Assembly (NCBI GenBank): GCA_964523105.1
Contig: CAZFZN010000016.1
Span: forward strand, 1 to 64,000
From: V1-33 sp964523105
GTDB taxonomy: Bacteria > Verrucomicrobiota > Verrucomicrobiia > Verrucomicrobiales > V1-33
Reading direction: 5' to 3'
DNA length: 64,000 bases
The translations under genes were made by a program, and so were the position numbers. Positions 8,101 through 15,381 of the stretch are shown here, in pieces; the first letter of the stretch is position 1; the number at the start of each line of letters is the position of its first letter. Below the pieces are notes generated by a model. The model made no database searches and was not told where the DNA came from. It worked only from the letters and a program-made list of their open reading frames with translations.

Positions 8101-10853
8101 AGAATGAACAGCGTGTGGCCGGAGCCGCCTTCGAGCATGTGGCCGACAAGTTTCAAACGCTGGCTCTCGCCTCCGCTGAGAGTGTTGAGTGGCTGCCCGA
8201 GGCGCAGGTAGCCGAGGCCGACATCGGCGAGGATTTGGAGCGCGGCGGCGGCTTTGGCAGCGGCGGGAGACGTAGCTCGACTTTCCAAAGTCGAGTCCGC
8301 GCCGGAGCCATACTCGACTTTGGAAAGTCGAGCTGCGTTTGCGGGCACCAGGAATTCGATCGCCTCGCTGATGGTCATCTCCAGCACCTCGTGGATGCCC
8401 TTTCCATTCCAGAGAATCCGCAGCGCCTCCGGGCGGAACCTGCGGCCCTCACATTCCGGGCACTTCACGTAGAGATCGCTGAGGAACTGCATCTCCACCT
8501 TCTCATAACCCGCGCCCTGACAGCGACCGCAGCGACCGGTGCCGCTGTTAAAAGAGAAGTATCCCGCGGTGAGCTGCTGCGCGGCGCCATCCGGAGTCTC
8601 CGCGAAAAGCTGACGGATGAAATCATACGCACCGACATAAACGGCGGGCGTGCTGCGGGGCGTGCGGCTGGGCGGCGACTGGTCCACCATCACCACCTGC
8701 GCGATCTTCTCTGCACCGAGCACGTCCTTGCAGCGGCCGGGTTCGTTCTCGGTGATGTCGCCCTTTTTGCGCACGAGATTCTCGTAGAGCACGTCATGCA
8801 CGAGCGTGCTTTTGCCGCTGCCGCTCACGCCGGTGACGCAGCAGAAGACGCCGAGCGGGATGCTGACATCCAGTTTCTTCAGATTGTTCTGCGTGGCGCG
8901 CAGCACTTTGATCTCATGGCCCTTCTTCAACGCGCGGCGCTTCTTCGGCACAGCGATTTCCTTTCTGCCGAGCAGGTAGTCCGCGGTGAGCGATCGCTCC
9001 GCTTTGTGCAATTCATCCAGCGGCCCGTGATAAACCAATTCCCCTCCCAACTCGCCGCGCCCGGGACCGATCTCGATGAGATTGTCCGCAGCGCGCATCA
9101 CGCTCTCCTCGTGCTCGACGACGAGCAGCGTGTTGCCCTTATCCCGCAGACTGCGCATCACGTCCACCAATCGGCCGGTGTCTCGCGGATGCAGGCCGAT
9201 GCTGGGTTCATCCAAAACGAAAAGCGTATTCACCAGCGACGCGCCGAGGCAGGTGGTGAGATTCACGCGCATCACTTCGCCGCCGCTGAGCGTGCGGCTG
9301 GCGCGGTCCAGATTCAAATAGCCAAGGCCCACATGTTCCAGGTAACGCAGTCGGCTGGCGATTTCTCCGCGCACGAGATCAGCTGTGTGATCACCGGCGG
9401 GCAGCGGCACTTCCTCTACAATCGGACGCAGCACGGAGACGGGCAATTGCCACCAGTCGGGCAGCGACCGGCCCTGGACTTTGAAGTTGAGGGCCTCGGG
9501 CTGGAGGCGCTTTCCTTTGCAGGTGCGGCAAGTCGTGTAGCTGCGGTAACGGCTGAGAAAGACGCGGACGTGCATCTTGTAGGCCTTTTTCTCAAAGTAG
9601 TCGAAGAACCCCTGCACACCATACCAGCACCGGCCTTCCCACGCGCCCTCGGGGTCAGCTTCGTAGCCGGGGTCGCCGTTGATGACCCATTCCTGGTCTT
9701 TGGCCGGCAGTTCATCGAAAGGCGTGTCCACATTGACGCCGCGCGCCTTCGCGCAGCGCATCAGGTCTTTCTGGCTCTCCCCGTAGGTGGCGCCGCCGAA
9801 GGCTTTCACCAGGCCGTCGCGGATGCTCAGTGACTTGTCAGGCATGGCTCGATCGAGGTCGAGGCCGATGGTGCGTCCAAAGCCGCGACACTGCGGGCAC
9901 GCGCCGATGGCGTTGTTGAAGGTGAACAGCGCCGGTGTGGGCGGACGGATGTCGAGATCGCAGGCGGCGCAGTGCCAGCCTTTGGAGAATTGCAGCAAGG
10001 CCGTCCCGGCCCTGGTGGGTTCGCCGCGAGTCTGATCGGACGACAAGGCCGGGACGGCCTTGCTACGGGCATCCGCAACGAGGGTGACTTTGCCTTTTCC
10101 AAAGACCATCGCCTGTTCCACTGCCTCGGACAGGCGCGCCACATTTCCGGCCTCCACTTTGACCCGGTCCTGGATCACCATCACCACCGCCGGCAGCGTG
10201 GCTCTCTTATAAGCCGCAGGCTCGTCCACGCGCACCACTTCGCCAAAAACCCACACGCGCAGATAACCCTGCTGCTGGAGGAACTCGAAAAAATCCGCGG
10301 GCTTCGTCTTTGCCGGGACCGGCACAGGGAACGTCACCAGCACCGTCTCGCCGGCCAACTCTTTCAGAGCCGTATCCGCCACTGTCTGCGCGGTGTCGCA
10401 ACGCACCGGCTGATGGCAGCTCGGACACTCCGCCTCCGCGATTCTCGGCCACAGCAACTTCAGATAGTCATTGATCTCCGTCATCGTGCCCACGGTGGAG
10501 CGCGTGGTGCGGATGGTATTGCTCTGCTCGATGGCGATGGCCGGCGGGATGCCGCGGATTTCGTCCACCTGCGGCTTGTCCATGCGGTCGAAGAACTGTC
10601 GGGTGTAAGGAGAAAATGTCTCCACATACCGCCGCTGACCCTCGGCGTAGATCGTCTGAAACGCGAGCGACGACTTCCCGCTGCCGCTGGGGCCGGTGAT
10701 GACATTCAGTTTCCCCAGCGGCAAATCGAGGTTGATGCCCTTCAAATTATTCTGCCGCGCGCTGCGGATTCGCACCACGTCAGCCATCGGCGAGGCGACG
10801 AGGGGAACTGATTTCTCGACAGCAGTTTTCTTCTTTCCTGGTTTGGCGGGCAT
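5124..10853 (-). CDS. uvrA: Excinuclease ABC subunit UvrA, tandem double-length form
   Basis: This is the DNA damage sensor of nucleotide excision repair, an ABC-type ATPase that loads UvrB. At 1909 residues it is about twice a normal UvrA (about 940). It carries four Walker A motifs: GPSGSGKSS near residue 52, GVSGSGKST near 675, GLSGSGKST near 1056 and GISGSGKSS near 1582. Each is followed by an LSGGE signature and a DEP Walker B (EEP in the last). Several CxxC zinc modules are present, including FNNAIGACPQC and FNSPHGWCQTC. Chlamydial UvrA is also a tandem double protein, so this form is shared within the PVC group. The ATG at 10853 was chosen because an earlier in-frame start at 10916 adds only low-complexity residues. 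Four repeat elements lie in frame in linkers, and bases 10630-10894 are duplicated at 14529-14793. Confidence 0.95.
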   Translation of the reverse strand: MPAKPGKKKTAVEKSVPLVASPMADVVRIRSARQNNLKGINLDLPLGKLNVITGPSGSGKSSLAFQTIYAEGQRRYVETFSPYTRQFFDRMDKPQVDEIRGIPPAIAIEQSNTIRTTRSTVGTMTEINDYLKLLWPRIAEAECPSCHQPVRCDTAQTVADTALKELAGETVLVTFPVPVPAKTKPADFFEFLQQQGYLRVWVFGEVVRVDEPAAYKRATLPAVVMVIQDRVKVEAGNVARLSEAVEQAMVFGKGKVTLVADARSKAVPALSSDQTRGEPTRAGTALLQFSKGWHCAACDLDIRPPTPALFTFNNAIGACPQCRGFGRTIGLDLDRAMPDKSLSIRDGLVKAFGGATYGESQKDLMRCAKARGVNVDTPFDELPAKDQEWVINGDPGYEADPEGAWEGRCWYGVQGFFDYFEKKAYKMHVRVFLSRYRSYTTCRTCKGKRLQPEALNFKVQGRSLPDWWQLPVSVLRPIVEEVPLPAGDHTADLVRGEIASRLRYLEHVGLGYLNLDRASRTLSGGEVMRVNLTTCLGASLVNTLFVLDEPSIGLHPRDTGRLVDVMRSLRDKGNTLLVVEHEESVMRAADNLIEIGPGRGELGGELVYHGPLDELHKAERSLTADYLLGRKEIAVPKKRRALKKGHEIKVLRATQNNLKKLDVSIPLGVFCCVTGVSGSGKSTLVHDVLYENLVRKKGDITENEPGRCKDVLGAEKIAQVVMVDQSPPSRTPRSTPAVYVGAYDFIRQLFAETPDGAAQQLTAGYFSFNSGTGRCGRCQGAGYEKVEMQFLSDLYVKCPECEGRRFRPEALRILWNGKGIHEVLEMTISEAIEFLVPANAARLSKVEYGSGADSTLESRATSPAAAKAAAALQILADVGLGYLRLGQPLNTLSGGESQRLKLVGHMLEGGSGHTLFILDEPTTGLHFDDIALLLLLFQRLVDQGHSLLVIEHNMEVIKCADWIVDLGPEAGEAGGFVVAQGTPEEVARVAGSFTGEFLSRVLSGQFSVVSGRVQESTAHGALGTAHSGGISIRGAREHNLKNLSVEIPRGKFVVITGLSGSGKSTLAFDIVFAEGQRRFLDSMSTYARQFVEQMERPEVDHISGLPPTVAIEQRISRGGGKSTVATVTEIYHFLRLLYSKVGQQFCPKCQVEVQQQSAGAIAEAVRAALKKGAVRLCAPLIRSRKGFHTEVAEAARRQGFMELVVDGKIVPVASFRKLERFKEHSIDAVVATLSREPSVTELDALVAKALTAGRGVIRLLDAKGKSTVLNSRRCCPSCGDSFEDLDPRLFSFNSPHGWCQTCRGYGTLRGSMELDTTRAASLMEAELQEEARREHDEDAEVRPCPACQGGRLTAEALHVKVHGSDIAALTALPVREVAKKLKTFTFAGTQLLIARDIMVEIGQRLKFLDEVGLGYLQLNRSAMTLSGGESQRIRLAAQLGSNLTGVLYVLDEPTIGLHPRDNVALLNTLTALRDKGNSLLVVEHDEETMRRSDYIIDMGPGAGMFGGEIVSRGTVAEVSKDKNSVTGRVLGKPAVHPSRGSRRKLPALKAKDGWLRVKGACANNLKNIDVSIPAGRLTVITGISGSGKSSFMRGVLYPAAKAHTTRNSSSGFQPAMATKRSQAGSLSYSSTSGLEQIEAVYEVDQSPIGKTSRSTPATYIKVFDEIRALFAALPAAKMRGYTASRFSFNTEGGRCEACTGNGVMKHEMAFLPTSHVVCTECKGLRYNSATLEIEFNGRNIGQVMDLTIQEAAEFFAAHQKIARTLRLLADTGTGYLKLGQPSPTLSGGEAQRLKLVAELSRGVARTENARLRRNQTVKGNLYLIEEPTIGLHPADVARLVDVLHRLVDDGHTVVVIEHNLDIMAEADCILDIGPEAGSEGGEVVAFGTPEEVAKSKESRTAGFLAGVLK
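5970..6031. repeat. Palindromic element inside uvrA (family TAGCTCAGGCTTCCAGCCTG)
   Basis: Two 21-bp arms at 5970-5990 and 6011-6031 are perfect inverted repeats around a 20-bp spacer. The element lies in the uvrA reading frame near residues 1608-1628, just after the fourth Walker A region. There it encodes a Ser/Gly/Gln-rich linker (SSSGFQPAMATKRSQAGSLS) with no counterpart in the ordinary UvrA fold. The frame stays open through it. Confidence 0.85.
7824..7850. repeat. Short direct repeats in the linker between the two UvrA halves
   Basis: The 13-mer ACTGACCACTGAG occurs at 7824-7836 and again at 7838-7850, a 14-base period. On the coding strand it reads as an iterated CAGTGGTCAGT motif and encodes RVLSGQFSVVSGRVQ. 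It sits exactly between the C-terminus of the first UvrA copy (EFLSRVL) and the start of the second (ISIRGAREHNLKNL). It is a different sequence family from the other elements in this gene. Confidence 0.75.
8274..8334. repeat. Nested palindromic element inside uvrA (family CTCGACTTTCCAAAGTCGAG)
   Basis: Two perfect 23-bp inverted arms (8274-8296 and 8312-8334) are separated by 15 bases. Each arm is itself palindromic, with CTCGACTTT and AAAGTCGAG around a CC, so the RNA or single-stranded DNA could fold as one long hairpin or two short ones. It is read in frame by uvrA near residues 840-860 as an Arg/Ser/Glu-rich linker (ARLSKVEYGSGADSTLESRA), ahead of the ABC signature helix of the second ATPase domain. 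Confidence 0.85.
9994..10064. repeat. Palindromic element inside uvrA (family AGCAAGGCCGTCCCGGCC)
   Basis: Perfect 18-bp inverted arms lie at 9994-10011 and 10047-10064 with a 35-bp spacer. The element is translated within uvrA near residues 264-287 (SKAVPALSSDQTRGEPTRAG), immediately before the zinc-module segment FSKGWHCAACD. It belongs to a different sequence family from the other uvrA elements. Confidence 0.82.
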
Positions 10854-10894
10854 GGGGAATGCGGAACGATGAGAAGCCGCGCTCCGGACGCAAG
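10630..10894. repeat. Direct repeat, copy 1 (5' end and upstream leader of intact uvrA)
   Basis: These 265 bases recur at 14529-14793 in the same orientation with a constant offset of 3899. I see one mismatch (10638 A versus 14537 G). The unit covers the first 75 codons of uvrA, including the first Walker A motif, plus 41 bases upstream of the start. Identity falls away abruptly at both ends. The near-identity implies a recent duplication. Confidence 0.93.
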
Positions 10895-10958
10895 ACGCGC
10901 CGTGATTTCTACACACGAAACTTTCATCCGTCGCTGCTAGCCGTACCCGGCAGTCCTG

Positions 10959-12710
10959 TCAGCGCACTGTTCGGAGCAACAGCACGACCTCAAGGTGCCC
11001 GTTGCCGGCGGTTTTGGGAAAGCACAGTCGCATCCCGCCCGGTTTCGGCAAAGGAAATCCTCCGCCTTCTGCGGGATACACCAGCTTCTTCTGCTCGAAG
11101 GCCGGCAGCGGCACGCCGTCCTGCGCGGCAGTCTCGAAGGCCGCCAGCACTGGCGGCGGCGGGCTGTTGAGCGTGATGGAGAACGTGCCCATCACAGGCG
11201 ACGCCTCAGTGAATCTCAATTCCATCATGTTGCCCAGGGTGTGAAATTGCACTTGTGAGGGGATGAGGAAATTGCCCGCGCGCTTCACCATGCCGCCCGC
11301 GGGTGACGGTGTCTCCGTGTACCGTTGCGCAGCCGCCTCGCCAGGTTCGCCGGCTACTCCCTGCCAGGCGATCAGTTGCGCAGCGCCTGACGCCATGAGC
11401 GCGTCTAGTTCTCCCTCCTGCATGTCCGCGCTGAGGCCGGAGAGGCGCGACACCTCCGCCGCCGGCAGAGAAAATGCCGCGGCGTGGATTTCGCTGTGCC
11501 TGCCCGTGTCGGGCGCGGACGGACCGGCGCTTTTGAGAAAGTGAAGGTGCATCGTCCGTGGTCCGCCGTTATCCGGCTGAAGGATCACGCTAACCAAACG
11601 CGCCGCGCCTGGCGGCAGGCCAGCATGCAGTTTCAACGACTCGACTGCAAACTCCGGCTGCACCATCGCCGCCGCTTCCGGCTGCGGAGAAAGCGGCCGC
11701 AGTCGTGGCGGATCGTGAGTGGCTTCCCCCTCCAGCGCTGAGCCGCGCAGAGAGAATTGATGTCCGACAGTCCGCACACTGAAGGCACGTGGATCGGGAC
11801 GGAACTCCGTGGCGTAGGGAAACTCGTGAAAGGAGGCCGCTTCGGCAGCGGAATTCTCGGCGGCGAAGGGATCCTGCAATGTCGCCGCGTGCTCCGACGG
11901 CACCAATGGCACCACCGGCGGCGGCGCAAGTGCGGCATGGCGGGCGAGGGTGATCTCTCCACTCTCTGCACGCTGGAGCAAACGATCGAGCAGCGCGGCA
12001 TCATCACCGGCGGCCCGAGTGGCGAGTTTCATGCCCTCCGCCGCAGGCACGCAGAAGGTGAGAAGGTGCAGCCGCCCCTCGCGAGGAGCGGCGATGGTTT
12101 TGGCAGGCGTGGCTCCATGCACCTGCACGAAAGTGAGTAGCGTGCGCGGCGCAGCGGCGGGTTCCATTTCCACGGGCCGCACCATGCCTGCGAGCCGCCA
12201 CTGCCCAGGGGTGACAGTGAGCCGCGTGCTTATTCGGTCAGTGATGAAGCGCGGCTGCTCAATGGGTGCCGTTGATGGCGATGTGAGCAGTGGAAAGGTG
12301 CTGCGTCCGGCGTCGCGGATGCGCTCCCAAGCTACACTGATCACCGGCGGTTTCCCATTCACACCGGCCTCAACCGTCACTTCCGCGGAAGTCCCGACAT
12401 TCCTGGTCGTGAACGCCGACGGCAAAGTCGGTTGCCCTAGTGCGACCGGCGGATCGAACTCCGTGACATAGGGAGTCTCGACACGGCCCTCCAGCTTTGA
12501 GCGGCCCTCACCGCAGCGAAATAACAGATCGCTCACAGGTTCGGTGAAATACGGCAGCAACTCCTGGCGCAGGCCGCCATCGTCGCCGGTCGTGCAGAGC
12601 ATCGCGGCACGCACCGCGGGCAGTTCCGGCGCGCTGACGGTGACGATGCGCACGGTGTATTGTGCTTGCGCAGTGGCAGCGTTGATCAGGAGGAGAAGCA
12701 GGCGGCGCAT
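10959..12710 (-). CDS. Exported protein of unknown function with repeated TEF...RNVGTS motif
   Basis: This 583-residue protein starts with a short signal peptide (MRRLLLLLINAATAQAQ). I do not recognise a catalytic domain. At least two, perhaps three, related segments recur: TPYVTEFDPP...SAFTTRNVGTSAEV (about 80-120), FPYATEFRPDPRAFSVRTVGHQF (about 290-320) and, more weakly, a segment near the C-terminus (NFLIPSQVQFHTLGNMMELRF). The same pattern occurs in the outer domain of the sigma factor encoded 6 bp upstream (12717-14312). From memory of the families, it resembles the YPTEFDPP...RNVGV segment of verrucomicrobial secretin-like (type II/III secretion) proteins; this is an inference. The two genes form an operon. 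The protein is probably periplasmic or outer-membrane associated. Confidence 0.72.
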   Translation of the reverse strand: MRRLLLLLINAATAQAQYTVRIVTVSAPELPAVRAAMLCTTGDDGGLRQELLPYFTEPVSDLLFRCGEGRSKLEGRVETPYVTEFDPPVALGQPTLPSAFTTRNVGTSAEVTVEAGVNGKPPVISVAWERIRDAGRSTFPLLTSPSTAPIEQPRFITDRISTRLTVTPGQWRLAGMVRPVEMEPAAAPRTLLTFVQVHGATPAKTIAAPREGRLHLLTFCVPAAEGMKLATRAAGDDAALLDRLLQRAESGEITLARHAALAPPPVVPLVPSEHAATLQDPFAAENSAAEAASFHEFPYATEFRPDPRAFSVRTVGHQFSLRGSALEGEATHDPPRLRPLSPQPEAAAMVQPEFAVESLKLHAGLPPGAARLVSVILQPDNGGPRTMHLHFLKSAGPSAPDTGRHSEIHAAAFSLPAAEVSRLSGLSADMQEGELDALMASGAAQLIAWQGVAGEPGEAAAQRYTETPSPAGGMVKRAGNFLIPSQVQFHTLGNMMELRFTEASPVMGTFSITLNSPPPPVLAAFETAAQDGVPLPAFEQKKLVYPAEGGGFPLPKPGGMRLCFPKTAGNGHLEVVLLLRTVR

Positions 12711-12716
12711 GGCGGT

Positions 12717-14312
12717 TCAGGGTTTAATTTGCAGAAAGAGCAGCAATCGGCGTGGCGCCTTGTCGCCTGCCGGCAGGATTTCCGGCGGCAGGTTCATCAT
12801 GCCGGCGAGGACGATGGCATTGGCGGCCACGCTACAGGTGCCGAGGTTCCACTGGGTGCTGCGAAACACGGGCTGGTGAAAGGAGTTTTCTCCGTCTGGC
12901 GTGACTCCTTCCTTGAACGGCAAGGTCACGAACGCCTCCTGCTCCGGCGGCGCGAACAAATGATCGAGAAGACACTCGATGAGCATGTTCCCCGCAACAT
13001 CCGGCGGTGAAACGTTCGCCTGAAACGAGGTGCCGGCATTCCTGAAGGATCGCGCTGAGGGAATGACGTGGCCATTGTCGTTGTCGTAGTCATACTCCGT
13101 TGGGTAGGAGTATTCATGTATCTGCCGGAGCGATACTGACAGCGGTGGCGGCGGCTGTTCCGGCTCCGCAAACGGGTCTGCCGGCGCTGGGGCCGGCGGC
13201 GCCTTTGGCGCAAAGGCCGCCCGCGAGGGCTTTGCCGGGCCGGTGAGCACGACGAGCGGATGGCCCGTGCTGGCGAAGGTCGCCTCCGCCTTCACGAGCT
13301 TCTGCAAGTCGGCGGCGCGCGGGAAAAGCTGGCGATACAGCGCGGCGTCATCGTCGCCCGGGATGTAGTTGAGCATGGACGCGGCAACTTCCTGCTCCGG
13401 CAGCGTCATCAGCGTGGCCGTGATGGTGACGGGCGGAAAGTCTTCCGCTGGCGCCGGTGCCACGCGCTTTCCCTGCTGTAAAGCCGCCGCCACGCCGCCG
13501 CGCGATGGCGGTGCGCCGCCGAAGAAATCCCCGCTCCACGCGAGCACTATCAAGGCGATGACGGCGACCGCCGCCGCCGCGCCCATCCAAGCACGGCGCG
13601 TGCGCCACCACGGGAGCGCGGCGGTGGCGGACAGCTCGCCGCCTTCCACCCGCTGCCATGCGCCGGCGGCGATCCGGCGGGCGAGGCCGGCGGACGGAGC
13701 GGCGATGGATTCATCGCGCAGCAGCGCGGCAAAAATGACCAAGGCGGGCGCGATTCCGCGACGACTGAGGTGCGTTCGGAGTTTTGCCAAAGCGCGGTCT
13801 ATGCGTTTGCGTGCGGCTTCTTCCGTGGTGCCCAGCGCGCGGCTCACCTCGCGCAGCGGGCGCTGTTCGTAGAAGCGCAGCAGAAGGGCCTGACGGTCAG
13901 GCTCGCGCAGGCGGTCGAGCGCTGGATCGAGGTGGGGGGCGAGATCGGACCAGGTGGAATCGGGAGCAGGCATCGCATCGGTGGGAGGAGCCGCGGCGCG
14001 CTCGCGTGCGCGGCGGCGGGATTCGCTGCGGAGGACCTTGGTGGCCGTGAAAACCGTGTGCCGGTGCAGCCAGCCGGCGGGCGGCATGTCCAGCGGCAGC
14101 GTCGCCGCCTTCATGGCAAAGTCCGCAAGCACATCCTGGGCAATGTCCGCCGCCAGTGCTGCATCGCCATGCACCACTCGCCGGGCCACACTCCACACCA
14201 GCGGCAGGTGGCGCTCCGCCAACGCGCGAAAGGCAGCCTCAGAACCTTCGCGCAGATAGCGGCGCAGCAGCAGGGCATCGTCGGGCGGGTTGTCTGGCAG
14301 GGAGGGTTCCAT
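12717..14312 (-). CDS. ECF sigma factor fused to a transmembrane segment and an extracytoplasmic domain
   Basis: The 531-residue product begins with a sigma-70 region 2 (around DDALLLRRYLREGSEAAFRALAERH and DIAQDVLADFA). Region 4 follows at about 135-185 (LREVSRALGTTEEAARKRIDRALAKLRTHL). A single hydrophobic span (WMGAAAAVAVIALIVLAWS) lies near residue 245. The remaining part has proline-rich stretches and a YSYPTEYDYD...RSFRNAGTSF motif shared with the exported protein of the next gene, 6 bp downstream. The layout implies a membrane-tethered sigma factor whose outer domain may sense or bind the exported partner, with release needing proteolysis; that is inference. The ATG at 14312 is preferred over 14447 because region 2 begins soon after it. 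Confidence 0.82.
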   Translation of the reverse strand: MEPSLPDNPPDDALLLRRYLREGSEAAFRALAERHLPLVWSVARRVVHGDAALAADIAQDVLADFAMKAATLPLDMPPAGWLHRHTVFTATKVLRSESRRRARERAAAPPTDAMPAPDSTWSDLAPHLDPALDRLREPDRQALLLRFYEQRPLREVSRALGTTEEAARKRIDRALAKLRTHLSRRGIAPALVIFAALLRDESIAAPSAGLARRIAAGAWQRVEGGELSATAALPWWRTRRAWMGAAAAVAVIALIVLAWSGDFFGGAPPSRGGVAAALQQGKRVAPAPAEDFPPVTITATLMTLPEQEVAASMLNYIPGDDDAALYRQLFPRAADLQKLVKAEATFASTGHPLVVLTGPAKPSRAAFAPKAPPAPAPADPFAEPEQPPPPLSVSLRQIHEYSYPTEYDYDNDNGHVIPSARSFRNAGTSFQANVSPPDVAGNMLIECLLDHLFAPPEQEAFVTLPFKEGVTPDGENSFHQPVFRSTQWNLGTCSVAANAIVLAGMMNLPPEILPAGDKAPRRLLLFLQIKP

Positions 14313-14524
14313 GTTGGGCAATAGAACCCGCGAAATGCGGAATGCGGACAAAAACTTTCGGTTGCTGCTGTCAATGAGCTGCGATGCGGGCGTGTCAGCA
14401 GAGGCGGGTTGCGCTTCGCCGAGACCGCCAGTTCCCATAAGTTCCATGCGGTGCAGCTAAGGCACCAGCCGATCCAAGTGACGCGCCAGTTCCGTTTCTT
14501 TCCAGGCTGGAAGATCGAACGGGT

Positions 14525-14752
14525 TTAGCGCCGCTGGCCCTCGGCGTAGATCGTCTGAAACGCGAGCGACGACTTCCCGCTGCCGCTGGGGCCGGTGATG
14601 ACATTCAGTTTCCCCAGCGGCAAATCGAGGTTGATGCCCTTCAAATTATTCTGCCGCGCGCTGCGGATTCGCACCACGTCAGCCATCGGCGAGGCGACGA
14701 GGGGAACTGATTTCTCGACAGCAGTTTTCTTCTTTCCTGGTTTGGCGGGCAT
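14525..14752 (-). pseudogene. Truncated duplicate of the uvrA 5' end
   Basis: The reading frame repeats the first 75 residues of the intact UvrA (MPAKPGKKKTAVEKS... to EGQRR) and then meets a stop codon at 14525-14527. It includes one Walker A motif but no Walker B or zinc modules, so it cannot be a working UvrA. The duplication also carries the uvrA leader. It marks the right end of the 3.6-kb segment holding the sigma/secreted-protein pair. Confidence 0.9.
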
Positions 14753-14793
14753 GGGGAATGCGGAACGATGAGAAGCCGCGCTCCGGACGCAAG
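14529..14793. repeat. Direct repeat, copy 2 (uvrA 5' fragment and leader)
   Basis: This is the second copy of the 265-bp unit described at 10630-10894, in the same orientation. With copy 1 it brackets bases 10895-14528. On its right the similarity ends at 14793, about 20 bases before the nucleotidyltransferase gene stops at 14815. Confidence 0.93.
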
Positions 14794-14814
14794 GTCACGG
14801 TGTTTTTACTGGCA

Positions 14815-15381
14815 TCAGTCCCGCCACGAGACGGCCGCGGCCAATTCGGGGGCAAGGCCGCAGGAGGCGATCAAGCCGTCGAGCGCCGTGCGATCCCAGC
14901 CGGCGCCGAGTTCACTCAGCATGGCGGCGATGTCGCGCAGGTGCTTGTTGGAGCCGCCTTCGCGAAAGAACTGCAACTTGCGGGCGATGACATATTCCGG
15001 CGGCGCGAACACGACACGCTCCCCTGCGATCAGCGCCTCCACGGTGCGCGCGAATCCCCAGGTGTGCAGCGGATCGCGCCCGGCGAGGTAGATGTCGGCT
15101 TTGAAGCCTGTGGCGTGGTGGATGAGATTGAAATGTCCCCTCTGCTCGCGGCGGCGTTCGTCTTCGATAATGGCGGCCGGCGGGCAGTAAAATTCATCGG
15201 CCGGAAAGGCCGCCTCAATGCGCGGCGCGGACTCGCGCTCAAGGATGACGATGATGTCTACATCATTCGTCAGTCGCGGCTCGCCGTAGAAGATCGCCGC
15301 GACACTGCCGCTGACCATGTAGCGAAGGCCGAGCGCGTCGAGCCGGCGCGTAAAGTTCAGAAATGGCTCAGGTGACGGCAT
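14815..15381 (-). CDS. Nucleotidyltransferase-fold protein (MNT/AbiEii-like)
   Basis: The 188-residue protein has the nucleotidyltransferase signature GSVAAIFYGEPRLTNDVDII (about 25-44), with a glycine-serine pair followed by DVD metal ligands. The rest is a helical tail. Such proteins transfer a nucleotide to a target and are often found in toxin-antitoxin or abortive-infection modules. Its start overlaps the end of the upstream 65-residue gene (15368-15565) by 14 bases, which suggests translational coupling and a two-component module. No known partner domain such as HEPN was recognised. It might instead be a resistance-type nucleotidyltransferase; the substrate is unknown. Confidence 0.78.
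   Translation of the reverse strand: MPSPEPFLNFTRRLDALGLRYMVSGSVAAIFYGEPRLTNDVDIIVILERESAPRIEAAFPADEFYCPPAAIIEDERRREQRGHFNLIHHATGFKADIYLAGRDPLHTWGFARTVEALIAGERVVFAPPEYVIARKLQFFREGGSNKHLRDIAAMLSELGAGWDRTALDGLIASCGLAPELAAAVSWRD

Noticed and set aside
7998..9833. 611-codon plus-strand open frame opposite uvrA
   Set aside because: It is a GC-rich antisense shadow of the well-supported uvrA frame, with no domain pattern or ribosome site.
10895..14528. The 3.6-kb segment between the uvrA repeats as a transposon
   Set aside because: No transposase, integrase or terminal inverted repeats are present; the flanking repeats are gene fragments, which fits recombination better.
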